Positions 45,828 through 54,702 of a DNA stretch of 64,000 nucleotides are shown here, one piece after another. The notes beneath the pieces are model-generated. The model saw only the letters and a list, made by a program, of their open reading frames with translations. It was not told the origin of the DNA and ran no database searches. The translations under genes and the position numbers were made by a program. Origin of the DNA: Rheinheimera hassiensis (lineage in GTDB: Bacteria; Pseudomonadota; Gammaproteobacteria; Enterobacterales; Alteromonadaceae); contig NZ_JAKUJZ010000002.1 in NCBI RefSeq assembly GCF_022436675.1, positions 188,655-252,654 of the forward strand. The letters run 5' to 3'. How positions within the stretch are numbered: the stretch's first letter is position 1; every line of letters starts with the position of its first letter.

Positions 45828-46307
45828 ATGACTGCACGACTGAACCACTTTGAAACCACACCGACTTTAACCAAGGCGCTGATGGATGCCAGCATGGCGG
45901 CGTATAAAACCTCGATTGACCCGTTGATCAAAAGCCTGATCGATATTCGCGCATCGCAGTTAAACGGCTGTGCTTTTTGTCTGGATATGCATATTAAACA
46001 GGCCAAAATTAAAGGCGAACGCGAGCTACGCATTTACCATGTGGCTATCTGGCGCGAATCACCGCTGTTTAACGCCAAAGAAAAAGCTGCGCTGGCACTG
46101 ACAGAAGCACTGACTAAATTAGCGGATACCGGAGTAAGTAATGAGCTGTATCAGGCGACAAAAGAGCATTTCAGCGATGTGGAAATTTCTGAGCTGACCT
46201 ATAGCATCGGCCTGATTAACTTCTGGAACCGGATGCAAATTCTGGCGCTGATGGAACCGGGCTCGCAAGATGCCGCTTTTGGTTTAACTAAAGCCAGTTT
46301 GAACTGA
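45828..46307 (+). CDS. AhpD-like carboxymuconolactone decarboxylase family protein
   Basis: 159 aa, helical, with the redox motif CAFCLDMH (Cys48, Cys51, His55) and the family segment RIYHVAIWRESPLFNAKEKA. The CxxC-x3-H pattern is that of AhpD-type peroxidase partners rather than true lactone decarboxylases. Linked with azoR and divergent from the MocR gene, which suggests quinone or electrophile detoxification. Confidence 0.88.
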   Translation: MTARLNHFETTPTLTKALMDASMAAYKTSIDPLIKSLIDIRASQLNGCAFCLDMHIKQAKIKGERELRIYHVAIWRESPLFNAKEKAALALTEALTKLADTGVSNELYQATKEHFSDVEISELTYSIGLINFWNRMQILALMEPGSQDAAFGLTKASLN

Positions 46308-46313
46308 GTAAAG

Positions 46314-46343
46314 GCATGCCAGCGATGTTGGTCGCTGGCATGT
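46314..46343. terminator. hairpin between convergent genes
   Basis: GCATGCCAGCGA and TCGCTGGCATGT pair nearly perfectly around a TGTTGG loop. No T run follows, but it lies exactly between the ends of the AhpD-like and SMP-30-like genes. Confidence 0.55.
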
Positions 46344-46352
46344 ATAACAGCA

Positions 46353-47177
46353 TTAATATGTCAGCCGGTAAGCCGCCACCGAATTACCGAAAAAAGTCGG
46401 TACGTACAGGGTGTTCGTTTTGGCATCCCAGCCGATATCGGCGGTATTGAGTTTTTGCTGCTGCGTGTCCAGTACAGGTTCCATCCGGCCATCGGCGTAA
46501 ACATAGTAGATAATACCGGCCCAGCAGCTGACAATAAAATCACCGTTACCTACCGGTTCCAGGCCGTCGGCGCGTTGTGAGAAGCCTTTGGCTATTTGCG
46601 TTAGTTCGCCGTTTTTATCTGCTTTTAGCAGCAAGTCTGCCGCAGCTATGTACAAGTCGCTGCCGATACTCTTTAAACCATTAGCTGCAATAACATCTTC
46701 CAGCCAGATACTGATAACACCATTGGCATATTTATACACGCGGTTTTTGCGCGTATCAGAGATATACACCACGCCGTGCTCATCTACCGTTACGTCATTT
46801 AAAAACACCGCATCCGGCGCGGGAATTTTTGCTGTTACCTTAGCGGTGGCAATATCAATAATCACCAGCTCGGTTAAGTCTGCTACATAGAGTTTGCCCT
46901 GGTATTGCGCCAAACCTTTAGGCGCATTCAGGCCCCGTAGCCAGTTATGCTCACGCATGGTGCCATCGGTATTGAGCAGGGCTACACCACCTTCGCCATC
47001 GGCGGCATTACCTTCACCATCAATTTCAGACACAAATAAAAACTTATCGTCTTGCTGTGTATACACCAATACCGACTCGGGCACCCGAAAGCCCTCAGTT
47101 TGCCACAATAGTTCCAGTTGTGGTTTAGCCAATGTTGGCAGGCTAACCATTAAAGCAAGCATTAGCATTATTCGCAT
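46353..47177 (-). CDS. SMP-30/gluconolactonase-like beta-propeller protein
   Basis: 274 aa with a short signal peptide (MLMLALMVSLPTLA). Repeated blades such as GLNAPKGLAQYQGKLYVADL, VFLNDVTVDEHGVVYISDTR and NTADIGWDAKTNTLYVPTFF show a six-bladed propeller of the SMP-30/gluconolactonase/LRE group. Enzymatic activity is not shown; some relatives are only binding proteins. Exported. SD AGGAG lies nine bases before the ATG. Confidence 0.8.
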   Translation of the reverse strand: MRIMLMLALMVSLPTLAKPQLELLWQTEGFRVPESVLVYTQQDDKFLFVSEIDGEGNAADGEGGVALLNTDGTMREHNWLRGLNAPKGLAQYQGKLYVADLTELVIIDIATAKVTAKIPAPDAVFLNDVTVDEHGVVYISDTRKNRVYKYANGVISIWLEDVIAANGLKSIGSDLYIAAADLLLKADKNGELTQIAKGFSQRADGLEPVGNGDFIVSCWAGIIYYVYADGRMEPVLDTQQQKLNTADIGWDAKTNTLYVPTFFGNSVAAYRLTY

Positions 47178-47399
47178 CTGTGAGTCTCCTTAGCGTATTT
47201 AGCGCCAGAGTATCGCTTAGGTGGTGTACTGACGAGAAAATCCTGGCTTTTTTAACCGTATACTGTGGTTTTTCCATATCTGAAACAGTTGGATATCTCT
47301 GGCATTGCCATTATCAGCGGCCATAAATTATATTTTGTTGTTAATTTAGAGTCGGGTATATTATTTGCCATATATTAACAATACCGGAAAGGATTCAGC

Positions 47400-47843
47400 G
47401 TGTTCAGAATATTTGGCTTGTTACTAACATTGGTTTTTCTGCAGGGATGTAACGTCGCAAACGAGATAGAAACCCTGAGTGATAACACCGGGCAAGAGCT
47501 GGTATGGACTTTTATTCAGTTTAACGTGCCTGAAGAGGGAGGTAATATAGAGTCTTATTACTACTTTGCTGAAGTAGCAAAACCGTTGCTGGAAAAAATC
47601 AACAGCAATAAGCTGACTAATGGTTTTATCTATTTGCAAAATGTCCATTACTGGGGTTCGGACGATGTTATTTATGCGTTTAAAGATAAAGAGAATGCGG
47701 GCAGCATTCTGTTTCGCATAGAAGATATCCGCAAACTAAAAACGTTGAATACTGCGCCTATTATTGGGCAGGGCATTGAGCAGTATGCTGAAGATGTTGT
47801 AGAGCAGCTAAAAGATCTTGATCCTGCCAATGCGCAGGGGTAA
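47400..47843 (+). CDS. hypothetical lipoprotein
   Basis: 147 aa starting with GTG, supported by GGAAAGGA upstream. Lipobox VFLQGC (Cys17), then a soluble domain with NVPEEGGNIESYYYFAEVAK and GFIYLQNVHYWGSDDVIYAF. No family recognised. It stands alone between two divergent/convergent neighbours. Confidence 0.7.
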   Translation: MFRIFGLLLTLVFLQGCNVANEIETLSDNTGQELVWTFIQFNVPEEGGNIESYYYFAEVAKPLLEKINSNKLTNGFIYLQNVHYWGSDDVIYAFKDKENAGSILFRIEDIRKLKTLNTAPIIGQGIEQYAEDVVEQLKDLDPANAQG

Positions 47844-47894
47844 TGCGAATACAATAAACAGGCTATTAAGTTAAAGCCAAAAGCGCTTCAGTTA

Positions 47895-48641
47895 TCAGCG
47901 TTTTACACAGGCAAATAAGGCGTTGCCGGAGGTAGTATCCCACGGGGATATTTTGTCGTAGTCGTGCGCCAATATATGTACTTCAAAATAAGGGCTTAAT
48001 AGCGCCTGCAACCGGGCAAAGCTGATGGCGACCATAGGGTGTTCATCCTGCCACAGCTGGACATTTTCGCCGCGGGTTCTGGCGATGCGCAGTTTAAGCG
48101 CTTGTTGCTCGCCATCGCCACTGTAGTGCCACAGCGATTCAAACACAAAGTGACTATCATCGTGTGTGGTGCTGTGGCGCACTGCGCTGTTGTTGCAAAT
48201 CTTGTCTTTATCTACCGCATTAAAACAAAACATTCCGCCTGCGTTCAGCGCTGCGTACACACTGGCAAGGCATTGGTTTAGCTCAGCAATATTGGCGCTG
48301 TAATGAATGGAGTATAAAAAGCAGGTAATTAAATCAACCGGCTGCTCCAGTGTAAAGCTGCACATATTTTGCAGCATAAAATGGGCCTGCGGGCAGCGCG
48401 CCTTTGCTAAGTCGAGCATGGGTTGGTTTAAATCCAGCCCGCTGCTTTGGTAGCCATAGTCGATAAAATGGCGAATGTGCGGGCCGGTGCCACAGGCTAA
48501 ATCGAGGTGAGTTTTGCCGCCGTTGCCCAGCAGCTGGTGCAGCCGCTGTACCGTGTTACTTTGCGCCGGGTAGTTGATGTCGCAACACATTAAATCGTAA
48601 AAACCGGATAAATCCGTGTATAACGCATTGGATGGCATCAT
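47895..48641 (-). CDS. class I SAM-dependent methyltransferase
   Basis: 248 aa. SAM-binding motif I THLDLACGTGPHIRHF, motif II region SGLDLNQPMLDLAKARCPQA, and DLITCFLYSIHYS fit a small-molecule methyltransferase. The substrate cannot be told from sequence. Possibly separate from its neighbours; 49 bases separate it from the glutaredoxin-like gene on the same strand. Confidence 0.83.
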   Translation of the reverse strand: MMPSNALYTDLSGFYDLMCCDINYPAQSNTVQRLHQLLGNGGKTHLDLACGTGPHIRHFIDYGYQSSGLDLNQPMLDLAKARCPQAHFMLQNMCSFTLEQPVDLITCFLYSIHYSANIAELNQCLASVYAALNAGGMFCFNAVDKDKICNNSAVRHSTTHDDSHFVFESLWHYSGDGEQQALKLRIARTRGENVQLWQDEHPMVAISFARLQALLSPYFEVHILAHDYDKISPWDTTSGNALFACVKR

Positions 48642-48689
48642 CGCTGCGTACTGCTCAGGCGAACTTAGGGTGGCGCATTTTATAGCAGT

Positions 48690-49088
48690 TCAGCTGTTTT
48701 GGCTATCCGCTGTAGCGGCAAAACGCTGCTGTAGATAAGCGATAATTTCAGTTGATTCATACAGCCACTGTGCGTCGCCGGCAGCAGTTTCAATGCGCAG
48801 GCAAGGCACTTTTATTTTACCACCGCCATTTTCCAGCTCGCTACGATATTGCTGATTATGCTGTGCATCGCGCTTGCTGATATTCAGCCCCAGCCGCGCT
48901 ATTTCTTTGCGTACTTTAATGCAAAACGGGCAGGCACTAAACTGATACAGCGCCAGTTGTTGGCAGGCGGCATCCACGGCAGCTTGTTCAGCCGGGCTGC
49001 GTACCATTGCCTTGGGTGTTGTCAGCTTTTCGGCTAACAGCATAAAAGGGGTTAAAATCAGACGGATTAAGCGGAAAAATAAACGCAT
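48690..49088 (-). CDS. glutaredoxin-like protein with CPFC motif
   Basis: 132 aa. A hydrophobic N-terminal segment (LFFRLIRLILTPFMLLAE) may anchor it in the membrane. The rest is a glutaredoxin/GST-N fold with LYQFSACPFCIKVRKEI (Cys53, Cys56), the cis-proline in KIKVPCLRI and YESTEIIAYLQQRF. Likely a thiol-disulfide or glutathione-linked oxidoreductase. Confidence 0.82.
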   Translation of the reverse strand: MRLFFRLIRLILTPFMLLAEKLTTPKAMVRSPAEQAAVDAACQQLALYQFSACPFCIKVRKEIARLGLNISKRDAQHNQQYRSELENGGGKIKVPCLRIETAAGDAQWLYESTEIIAYLQQRFAATADSQNS

Positions 49089-49212
49089 ATACTACTCTGC
49101 TGGTTAAGATGTTTATCGGCCAATACGGCAATAGCGGCGTTAGTGTACCATTTTGTCGCTGGTTATGCCTGTGCTGCGGCCTGCTGTAACAGCTTAACCG
49201 CAGCACTGCATA

Positions 49213-49614
49213 TTAGCGGTGATAAGCGCCTTCACGCTCTGGCTGGTATAGCACTTCGTCTACCGTGATAGTTGACATATCGCCACCTGGCAGGGGCCAG
49301 TTAATGCTATTGCCCACGCGCAGGCCCAGTAAAGCGCTACCTACCGGCGCCAATATTGAAATGGCACCACTTTGCGCTGCGTCTTTAGGGTATACCAGTG
49401 TTAAGCAACTGCTTTTACCGTCGCCAAAGCTAAAACGTACCGTAGAATTCATACTCACCACATCGCCAGGCAGTTGCTGAGGCGCTACTACAATGGCGCG
49501 TTCCAGCTCCTGGCGCAGGGTGTCGCTGCCAATGGTATCGCCAGATAGGCTGTTAAGCAGCTGATCCAGCCGGTCAAAGTCGATGGTAGATACGGTGATA
49601 TCGGGTGTTTTCAT
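49213..49614 (-). CDS. rnk: nucleoside diphosphate kinase regulator Rnk
   Basis: 133 aa; the C-terminal GreA/GreB-like domain has VVSMNSTVRFSFGDG, LTLVYPKDA and ILAPVGSALLGLRVGNSINW, very close to E. coli Rnk (MAPVGAALLGLRVGDSIHW). Rnk binds RNA polymerase and affects nucleotide pools. Its ATG overlaps the stop of the upstream paralogue by one base (TAATG), with GGAG at a normal distance inside that gene. Confidence 0.88.
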   Translation of the reverse strand: MKTPDITVSTIDFDRLDQLLNSLSGDTIGSDTLRQELERAIVVAPQQLPGDVVSMNSTVRFSFGDGKSSCLTLVYPKDAAQSGAISILAPVGSALLGLRVGNSINWPLPGGDMSTITVDEVLYQPEREGAYHR

Positions 49615-50024
49615 TAAGATCTCCTGGTTTGTCGGTGTGTTACGTTCAGTACTGTCAGCACGCGAAAATGCAGACGCTGGCGCAGCACGGTTAACTGAAT
49701 ACCGGCGTCAGGAGCTTTGCCAATCAGCGCAGCCCCTAACGGCGATACAATTGAAATACAGCTTCGGCGATAGCAGGCTTGTGATGGATAAACCAATTGC
49801 AGCCAGCCGCGCTCGTCGGTGTCGGTATTATGCAGCTCAACTGAACTGCCGGGCCGGATACAACTGGCATTGGTGTTAAGCCGGTGCCTGGCCGTATCGT
49901 CGGCAATAAAATGCACAATGTTTGCCAGCTGCAACGCACTAAGTGGTAACAGTTGCTGGCAGGCTAGTGCCGCAATAGCGCGGCCAACGGCGCCGAAAGG
50001 CCGTTTGGGGTAACAGAAAAACAT
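49614..50024 (-). CDS. diverged Rnk-like (GreA/GreB C-terminal) protein
   Basis: 136 aa, a paralogue of the next gene: SSVELHNTDTDERGWLQLVY, then ISIVSPLGAALIGKAPDAGI where Rnk has ILAPVGSALLGLRVGNSI. The N-terminal half and the C-terminal basic tail differ from Rnk. It probably arose by tandem duplication and is translationally coupled to rnk by TAATG. Confidence 0.7.
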   Translation of the reverse strand: MFFCYPKRPFGAVGRAIAALACQQLLPLSALQLANIVHFIADDTARHRLNTNASCIRPGSSVELHNTDTDERGWLQLVYPSQACYRRSCISIVSPLGAALIGKAPDAGIQLTVLRQRLHFRVLTVLNVTHRQTRRS

Positions 50025-50380
50025 CGAAGCTCCGGATCAGAGAAGCAAAAATGACATCAAGGGTTTAAGCAGAAAAAGTGTTCAGCCGGCTTTGCGCAGG
50101 GCAAAACCGGCCCAGGAATGGAAGGCGATAGCGATATTGCAAGTGCGCAGCACGCATGGCGTGGTAGCGGTGAAACGTTCAGGGATTTGCATGGCGATAC
50201 CATAGTGGATCTTGGGCTAAAGTTCAATCTGCTAAACCACGACGGTAAGTAAATAGCTAACAGAATAATTGAAAATAAGTAAGTAGTTTATTTTGTTTGT
50301 TGTTAAATAAAGGTGTTTATTTGCTTAAATAAAACCATTAAAGTATGCGTCAGTATTTAACATTAAATAACGGAGTATAA
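50025..50380. other. intergenic region upstream of rnk pair and OmpA-like gene
   Basis: 356 bases without a supported gene. A hairpin GCCGGCTTTGC/GCAAAACCGGC lies at 50086-50114. A 36-codon minus-strand frame (50082-50192) has no ribosome site. The right 150 bases are AT-rich and should hold the promoter of the OmpA-like gene, whose SD CGGAGT is at 50371-50376. Confidence 0.45.
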
Positions 50381-50917
50381 ATGTTGCGCATGTTACCGCT
50401 TTCCGCCGCAGTTATGGTGGCGCTATTATCAACCGGCTGTGTCAGTACTTCAAAAAACGACACCTCAGCAAGTTCGGCGGCGGTAAACGCCGAAACGGCC
50501 AAGCCACAAACCGTGTTTGCCGCCAGGTTGCAACCTGTTGCGGGCGTAACAACGGCTGAGCTGGCCGATAACCGTATTAAAGTGTCTTTTCCGGGCATCA
50601 CGGCGTTTTCGCATGACGGAGCCAGTATCAGCGATGAATTACAACGCCAGCTTAGTGCAGTGGTAGAATCGCTAAAAGGCACAACGTATCAGAATGTTAC
50701 AGTGCTTGGGCATACCGATAGCTCTGGCCAGTTGGCCTATAACAACAAACTATCGCAGCAGCGGGCAGAGCAGGTTATGGCCTTTTTGCAGCAGCAGGGT
50801 TTAACGGCAGAACAACTTGTAGCCGAAGGCCGTGGGCCGTCAGAGCCGATAGCAGATAACAAAACGGCGCAGGGCAGGGCAGCAAACCGCCGGGTAGAAA
50901 TTGAAGTAGCGTTTTAA
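50381..50917 (+). CDS. OmpA-family lipoprotein
   Basis: 178 aa with a lipoprotein signal (LLSTGC, Cys20) and a C-terminal OmpA-like peptidoglycan-binding domain: NVTVLGHTDSSGQLAYNNKL, SQQRAEQVMAFLQ and GRAANRRVEIEV, including the conserved Asp and Arg that bind diaminopimelate. It should tether the outer membrane to the cell wall. Confidence 0.87.
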   Translation: MLRMLPLSAAVMVALLSTGCVSTSKNDTSASSAAVNAETAKPQTVFAARLQPVAGVTTAELADNRIKVSFPGITAFSHDGASISDELQRQLSAVVESLKGTTYQNVTVLGHTDSSGQLAYNNKLSQQRAEQVMAFLQQQGLTAEQLVAEGRGPSEPIADNKTAQGRAANRRVEIEVAF

Positions 50918-50941
50918 TCGTCACTGTTAAGCATAAACAAC

Positions 50942-50968
50942 AACGGCTGCCTGCGGGTGGCCGTTTTT
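50942..50968 (+). terminator. intrinsic terminator after OmpA-like gene
   Basis: AACGGC and GCCGTTTTTA enclose a 12-base loop and a short T run, 25 bases after the stop codon of the OmpA-like gene. Confidence 0.6.
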
Positions 50969-50975
50969 ATTTATG

Positions 50976-51017
50976 GCGGCAAGCCTGTTGTTGATGGCAG
51001 AACAACAGGCTTGCCGC
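50976..51017. repeat. 17-bp perfect inverted repeat
   Basis: GCGGCAAGCCTGTTGTT and its exact reverse complement AACAACAGGCTTGCCGC surround an 8-base loop. No T run follows. It lies in the leader of the next gene and could be a REP-like element or an mRNA structure. Confidence 0.6.
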
Positions 51018-51094
51018 GCCAGACAACGCTTTTGCATTGCCTGTGGCGGTGCGATCAGTTAGTGTTAAACACTATTAACGAAACGGAAGAACCA

Positions 51095-52198
51095 ATGCTA
51101 TCCAGTTTTACTGCGCTAACTGTAATATTGCTGTTACTTACCCTGTTACCTCTTAGCCGCATTAAACACTGGTTAGTACGCGGGCTGGACTTTCCCCGTT
51201 TGCAGCTGGCCGTGCTAAGTGGCTTGCTATTGGTTATGCAACTGGCGATGCTTGATCTAACCAAAGGTAGCAGCCAGTTGCTGATATTACTGGCGCTGGG
51301 CTGTCTTGCTATACAGGCATGGTGGATTTGGCCATACACCCGCTTACACCGTACAGAGGTACCCTTAACCAAAGCAGCCAGTGCTGACCGGCAAACGGTG
51401 TCAATAATTACGTCTAATGTACTGATGACAAACCGTAATGCCCCCGCCCTTATTGAGCTGGTACAGCAGCATAAGCCCGATGTGCTGGTAACGCTGGAGT
51501 CTGATATCTGGTGGCAGCAGCAACTGGACGCGCTAAGTGCTGATTACCCACACAGTATAAAGTGCCCGCTGGACAATTTATATGGCATGCATGTTTATTC
51601 ACGCTTACCACTACATAATGGCGCAGTGCAGTATTTGGTTGAGGCTGATGTGCCTTCTATTCATGCTGAAGTAGAGCTAAACAGTGGTCTGCGGGTGGTG
51701 CTGCATTTTGTCCATCCGGCGCCGCCAAGCCCAACTGAAAACGAAAGCTCTTCTGAGCGCGATGCTGAACTGCTGGTATTGGCGGTTAGCGTGGCGAAGT
51801 GTAAACAACCGCTTATTGTTACTGGTGATCTGAACGATGTTGCCTGGTCAGAAACCACCCGGTTATTTCGTAAAGTCAGTGGGTTACTTGATCCGCGTAT
51901 CGGCCGGGGCATGTTTAACAGTTTTCATGCCGCTTATCCTTTTGTCCGCTGGCCGCTGGATCATCTGTTTCACAGCCGACACTTTAGCCTGCAGCAAATA
52001 AAGCGCTTACCCAGCATCGGCTCCGATCATTTTCCGCTGTTAATCACCTTATGTCTGGAAGGAAAAACCACCGGTGAACAAACAGTAACGCTTGAACCTG
52101 AAGATATGCAGCTGGTGAAAAGTGATTTAGCTGAGCAGGCAGTATCACCAGAGCAAGTGCACCGGCCAGAGCGATCTGCCGGTGCACCAGTAGCTTAG
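51095..52198 (+). CDS. endonuclease/exonuclease/phosphatase-fold membrane protein
   Basis: 367 aa from the ATG at 51095 (GGAAGA upstream). Three hydrophobic segments at the N-terminus (about 5-18, 36-51, 56-76) are followed by an EEP domain: TSNVLMTNRNAPAL, LVTLESD, IVTGDLNDVAW and SIGSDHFPLL carry the metal and catalytic residues. Such membrane-anchored EEP proteins act outside the cytoplasm on phosphodiesters or lipids; substrate unknown. Upstream in-frame codons to 50957 run through a terminator and palindrome and are not likely coding. Confidence 0.8.
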   Translation: MLSSFTALTVILLLLTLLPLSRIKHWLVRGLDFPRLQLAVLSGLLLVMQLAMLDLTKGSSQLLILLALGCLAIQAWWIWPYTRLHRTEVPLTKAASADRQTVSIITSNVLMTNRNAPALIELVQQHKPDVLVTLESDIWWQQQLDALSADYPHSIKCPLDNLYGMHVYSRLPLHNGAVQYLVEADVPSIHAEVELNSGLRVVLHFVHPAPPSPTENESSSERDAELLVLAVSVAKCKQPLIVTGDLNDVAWSETTRLFRKVSGLLDPRIGRGMFNSFHAAYPFVRWPLDHLFHSRHFSLQQIKRLPSIGSDHFPLLITLCLEGKTTGEQTVTLEPEDMQLVKSDLAEQAVSPEQVHRPERSAGAPVA

Positions 52199-52608
52199 TT
52201 AGTTAGCATCCAGCCGTTGTCTGCCATGCGAAGTGTCAGGGTTTGTTGTTTTACCTGATACTCGTCACCGGCTTTAAAATCGCCATATTGCAGTTTTAAC
52301 ATACCGGCAGACATACCCGTCGCCATTTTTTCCAGTGGGTTGCCGGGCCGCTCTGTTTGCTCGTCCATAAAGGCTTTAAACGACTTTTTAAACACTATGT
52401 TGTAAGCCACTTCAGCGCTGTAGTGGCTATCATTGTCCGACCAGCCGTTAAGCTTCTTTAGCCCGTTAATCTCAACTAAGCCTTCGAATTTGGCATCATA
52501 CTGCTGTTGTAGCAGCTGTTTTAGTTTAGAGTCACCCGGGGTGTCAGAGCAGGCGGTTAAGGTGACGGCTAACAGGATAGCCGTGAGAATACTGATAATT
52601 TTCATCAT
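52195..52608 (-). CDS. hypothetical lipoprotein
   Basis: 137 aa with a lipobox VTLTAC (Cys20). The mature domain has KLKQLLQQQYDAKFEGLVEI, AEVAYNIVFKKSFKAFMDE and a C-terminal LTLRMADNGWMLTN, a pattern seen in small lipoproteins of unknown role that resemble an NTF2-like fold. Its stop overlaps the convergent EEP gene by four bases. Confidence 0.7.
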   Translation of the reverse strand: MMKIISILTAILLAVTLTACSDTPGDSKLKQLLQQQYDAKFEGLVEINGLKKLNGWSDNDSHYSAEVAYNIVFKKSFKAFMDEQTERPGNPLEKMATGMSAGMLKLQYGDFKAGDEYQVKQQTLTLRMADNGWMLTN

Positions 52609-52711
52609 TACGCTTCAGTTAAAAAATAAGTGCAGCGATTATGATACAAAACGCCTCACCACTGCCAGTAACCGCTGACTAAATTATCAGCGGGCAAATC
52701 ACCCAACAGGG

Positions 52712-53545
52712 TTAATCATCCATAAAGGGCTCAGTATTAATATCGTTACGGTAAATAGTGGTAAAAGTGTTATTAGCAATTTTGGTCCACTTTTCACTGA
52801 CATTATCCAGCGGCTCTGACACCACTATGGTGCTGCCAGATGGAATGGGGTGGGTACCGCCTTCAAACTCGGCCATGCAACGGCTGTCTGTGGAGACAAA
52901 CTGCGTCATCGGTGCTTCGTTGTATGAATAACGCAGAGTATAAAGCTTGGTACCATCGGATATAGCACAAGACAAATTCAGTACACCGTTTTTATCAACC
53001 TGGTTTAATGCCTGTAATACTTCTCTGACCATTTTCTGCATTGCGGCTTTGGGGTTGTCGAGTAAACCGTAGGTGATCGCCAGCAAAAAAAATGTTTCGC
53101 TATCGGTAGTGCCTTGTAGTTGCGGGTATAACTCAGGCGCAATTTTCAGCTGTAATTGGCGGCGCAGCTTAGGAAAATGGCTGATATGGCCGTTATGCTG
53201 AAACAACCAGTTTTTATACCTGAACGGGTGGCAGTTAGTACGTTGGATATCCCCTGTGGTGGTGGCCCTGATATGCGCCATAAAGGTATGCGATTTAACC
53301 TGATGACATAAACTATTCAGGTTGGTATTGTGCCAGGCGGGTAAATCATCTTTAAACAGGCCAGGGCTTGCGCGTTTGTCATACCAACCAATGCCAAAAC
53401 CATCGCCGTTTATGCTCAATAACTGGCCACTGTTGGTGTAGTTCATTTGGCTGTGCTGGCTTTGAACTACCAGCGAATGATCGGGTTTGGTGACCAGTGT
53501 ATCCAGATATATCGGTTTACCGGTATAGGCTATCCATCTGCACAT
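52712..53545 (-). CDS. class II glutamine amidotransferase, YafJ-like
   Basis: 277 aa. After Met removal Cys2 (MCRWIAYTGKP) is the Ntn-type nucleophile; DGFGIGWYD, HIRATTTGDIQ and NCHPFRYKNWLFQHNG complete the glutaminase site. YafJ-like proteins have no second catalytic domain and their acceptor is unknown. Start overlaps the end of the rimK-like gene by 16 bases, so the two are coupled and may act together. Confidence 0.87.
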   Translation of the reverse strand: MCRWIAYTGKPIYLDTLVTKPDHSLVVQSQHSQMNYTNSGQLLSINGDGFGIGWYDKRASPGLFKDDLPAWHNTNLNSLCHQVKSHTFMAHIRATTTGDIQRTNCHPFRYKNWLFQHNGHISHFPKLRRQLQLKIAPELYPQLQGTTDSETFFLLAITYGLLDNPKAAMQKMVREVLQALNQVDKNGVLNLSCAISDGTKLYTLRYSYNEAPMTQFVSTDSRCMAEFEGGTHPIPSGSTIVVSEPLDNVSEKWTKIANNTFTTIYRNDINTEPFMDD

Positions 53546-54483
53546 ATAATACTCCGCGAAGATTCAAGCACCCGGGCGCTGCTATAGCGTTGCTCATAAA
53601 AACTATGTACCTGTGACACGGCAAAATCGATGATGGCATCGGCAATGTTAATGCCGGTTACCTTCTCAATACCCTGTTCACCGGTAAAGTCGGGTGACAC
53701 ATTAATTTCCAGTAGCAAAGGCCCCTCACTGGAGCGGACAAAATCCACACCGGACACATTGATACCAATAGATGCGGTGGCAGATAACACCATTTGCTCT
53801 TCTGCTGCGGTTAGCTGATAAGGCTCTGAGCAACCGCCAAGCGCGACATTGGATCTGAAATCGCCATCCTGTGAGCGGCGGCGCATGCTGGCTACTACTT
53901 TGCCACCCACTACAAAGGCTCTGATATCAGTACCGGATGCTTCTGCTACAAAACGCTGAATAATATAGGACGCCCCCAGCTGGCTAAAAGTTCTGACGAT
54001 GTTATCCATCTCTTTTATGGTATTAACCAGAAAAATACCGGTGCCCTCAGAGCTTTCAATCAGTTTAATAATCATTGGCATACCTATTACTTTAGCCAGT
54101 TGGCGAAAACCTTCTGGTGTGTAGGCAATACCGGTAGCAGGAAAGGGTAAACCCCGGGCCAGCAGATACTGCAGGCATTTTAATTTGTCGCGCCCCAGGC
54201 GCAGCGCAGCAGGTGACTCACTAACGTAAGTGCGGCCGCAAATAAATTGCTGTAATACGTTGGTGCCGTAATCCGTAAAGTTAACGTTTAAGCGCGGAAT
54301 AATGGCATCGAAGGTTTTGGTAATGTCTTTATCGCGCCAGCAAATAGTGGGTTTGTCGGTATCCAGCACCATACTAATGTCACGGATATTATATAATTCT
54401 GCAGTATGGCCTTTGGCCCTGGCAGCCTCCAAAAGCCGGTGGTCGTCTTTCTCCTGATCGGTCGATAAAATGCAGATATTCAC
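53530..54483 (-). CDS. rimK: RimK-family alpha-L-glutamate ligase
   Basis: 317-aa ATP-grasp ligase close to E. coli RimK: NICILSTDQEKDDHRLLEAA, DAIIPRLNVNFTDYGTNVLQ, MIIKLIESSEGTGIFLV, IIQRFVAEASGTDIRAFVVG, MRRRSQDGDFRSN and LLEINVSPDF. RimK adds glutamates to ribosomal protein S6 and can form poly-alpha-glutamate. The overlap with an amidotransferase and the divergent AsnO-type gene suggest a different or additional acceptor here. Confidence 0.88.
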   Translation of the reverse strand: MNICILSTDQEKDDHRLLEAARAKGHTAELYNIRDISMVLDTDKPTICWRDKDITKTFDAIIPRLNVNFTDYGTNVLQQFICGRTYVSESPAALRLGRDKLKCLQYLLARGLPFPATGIAYTPEGFRQLAKVIGMPMIIKLIESSEGTGIFLVNTIKEMDNIVRTFSQLGASYIIQRFVAEASGTDIRAFVVGGKVVASMRRRSQDGDFRSNVALGGCSEPYQLTAAEEQMVLSATASIGINVSGVDFVRSSEGPLLLEINVSPDFTGEQGIEKVTGINIADAIIDFAVSQVHSFYEQRYSSARVLESSRSIICADG

Positions 54484-54702
54484 GTCAACTATACCTCAGT
54501 AATTGTTGCTTAAAAGTTAAGTGTAGCACAGCGGAATTGGTGTATTGCCCGGTAAGGGCCGCCAATTAAGGCTACACTTAAAAAGTCTGTATCTGGCTTG
54601 GCGTAATGTCAAAGCCGGATAAAGTGGTAAGACATGCTGAAATTCAGGGCAGGCCGGGCTGCTTAAACCGGCTGTCATAAGCAATTAATGCAGAGGATAA
54701 GT

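Noticed and set aside
50082..50192. 36-codon minus-strand ORF before the rnk pair
   Set aside because: No ribosome site and it overlaps a hairpin; likely chance.
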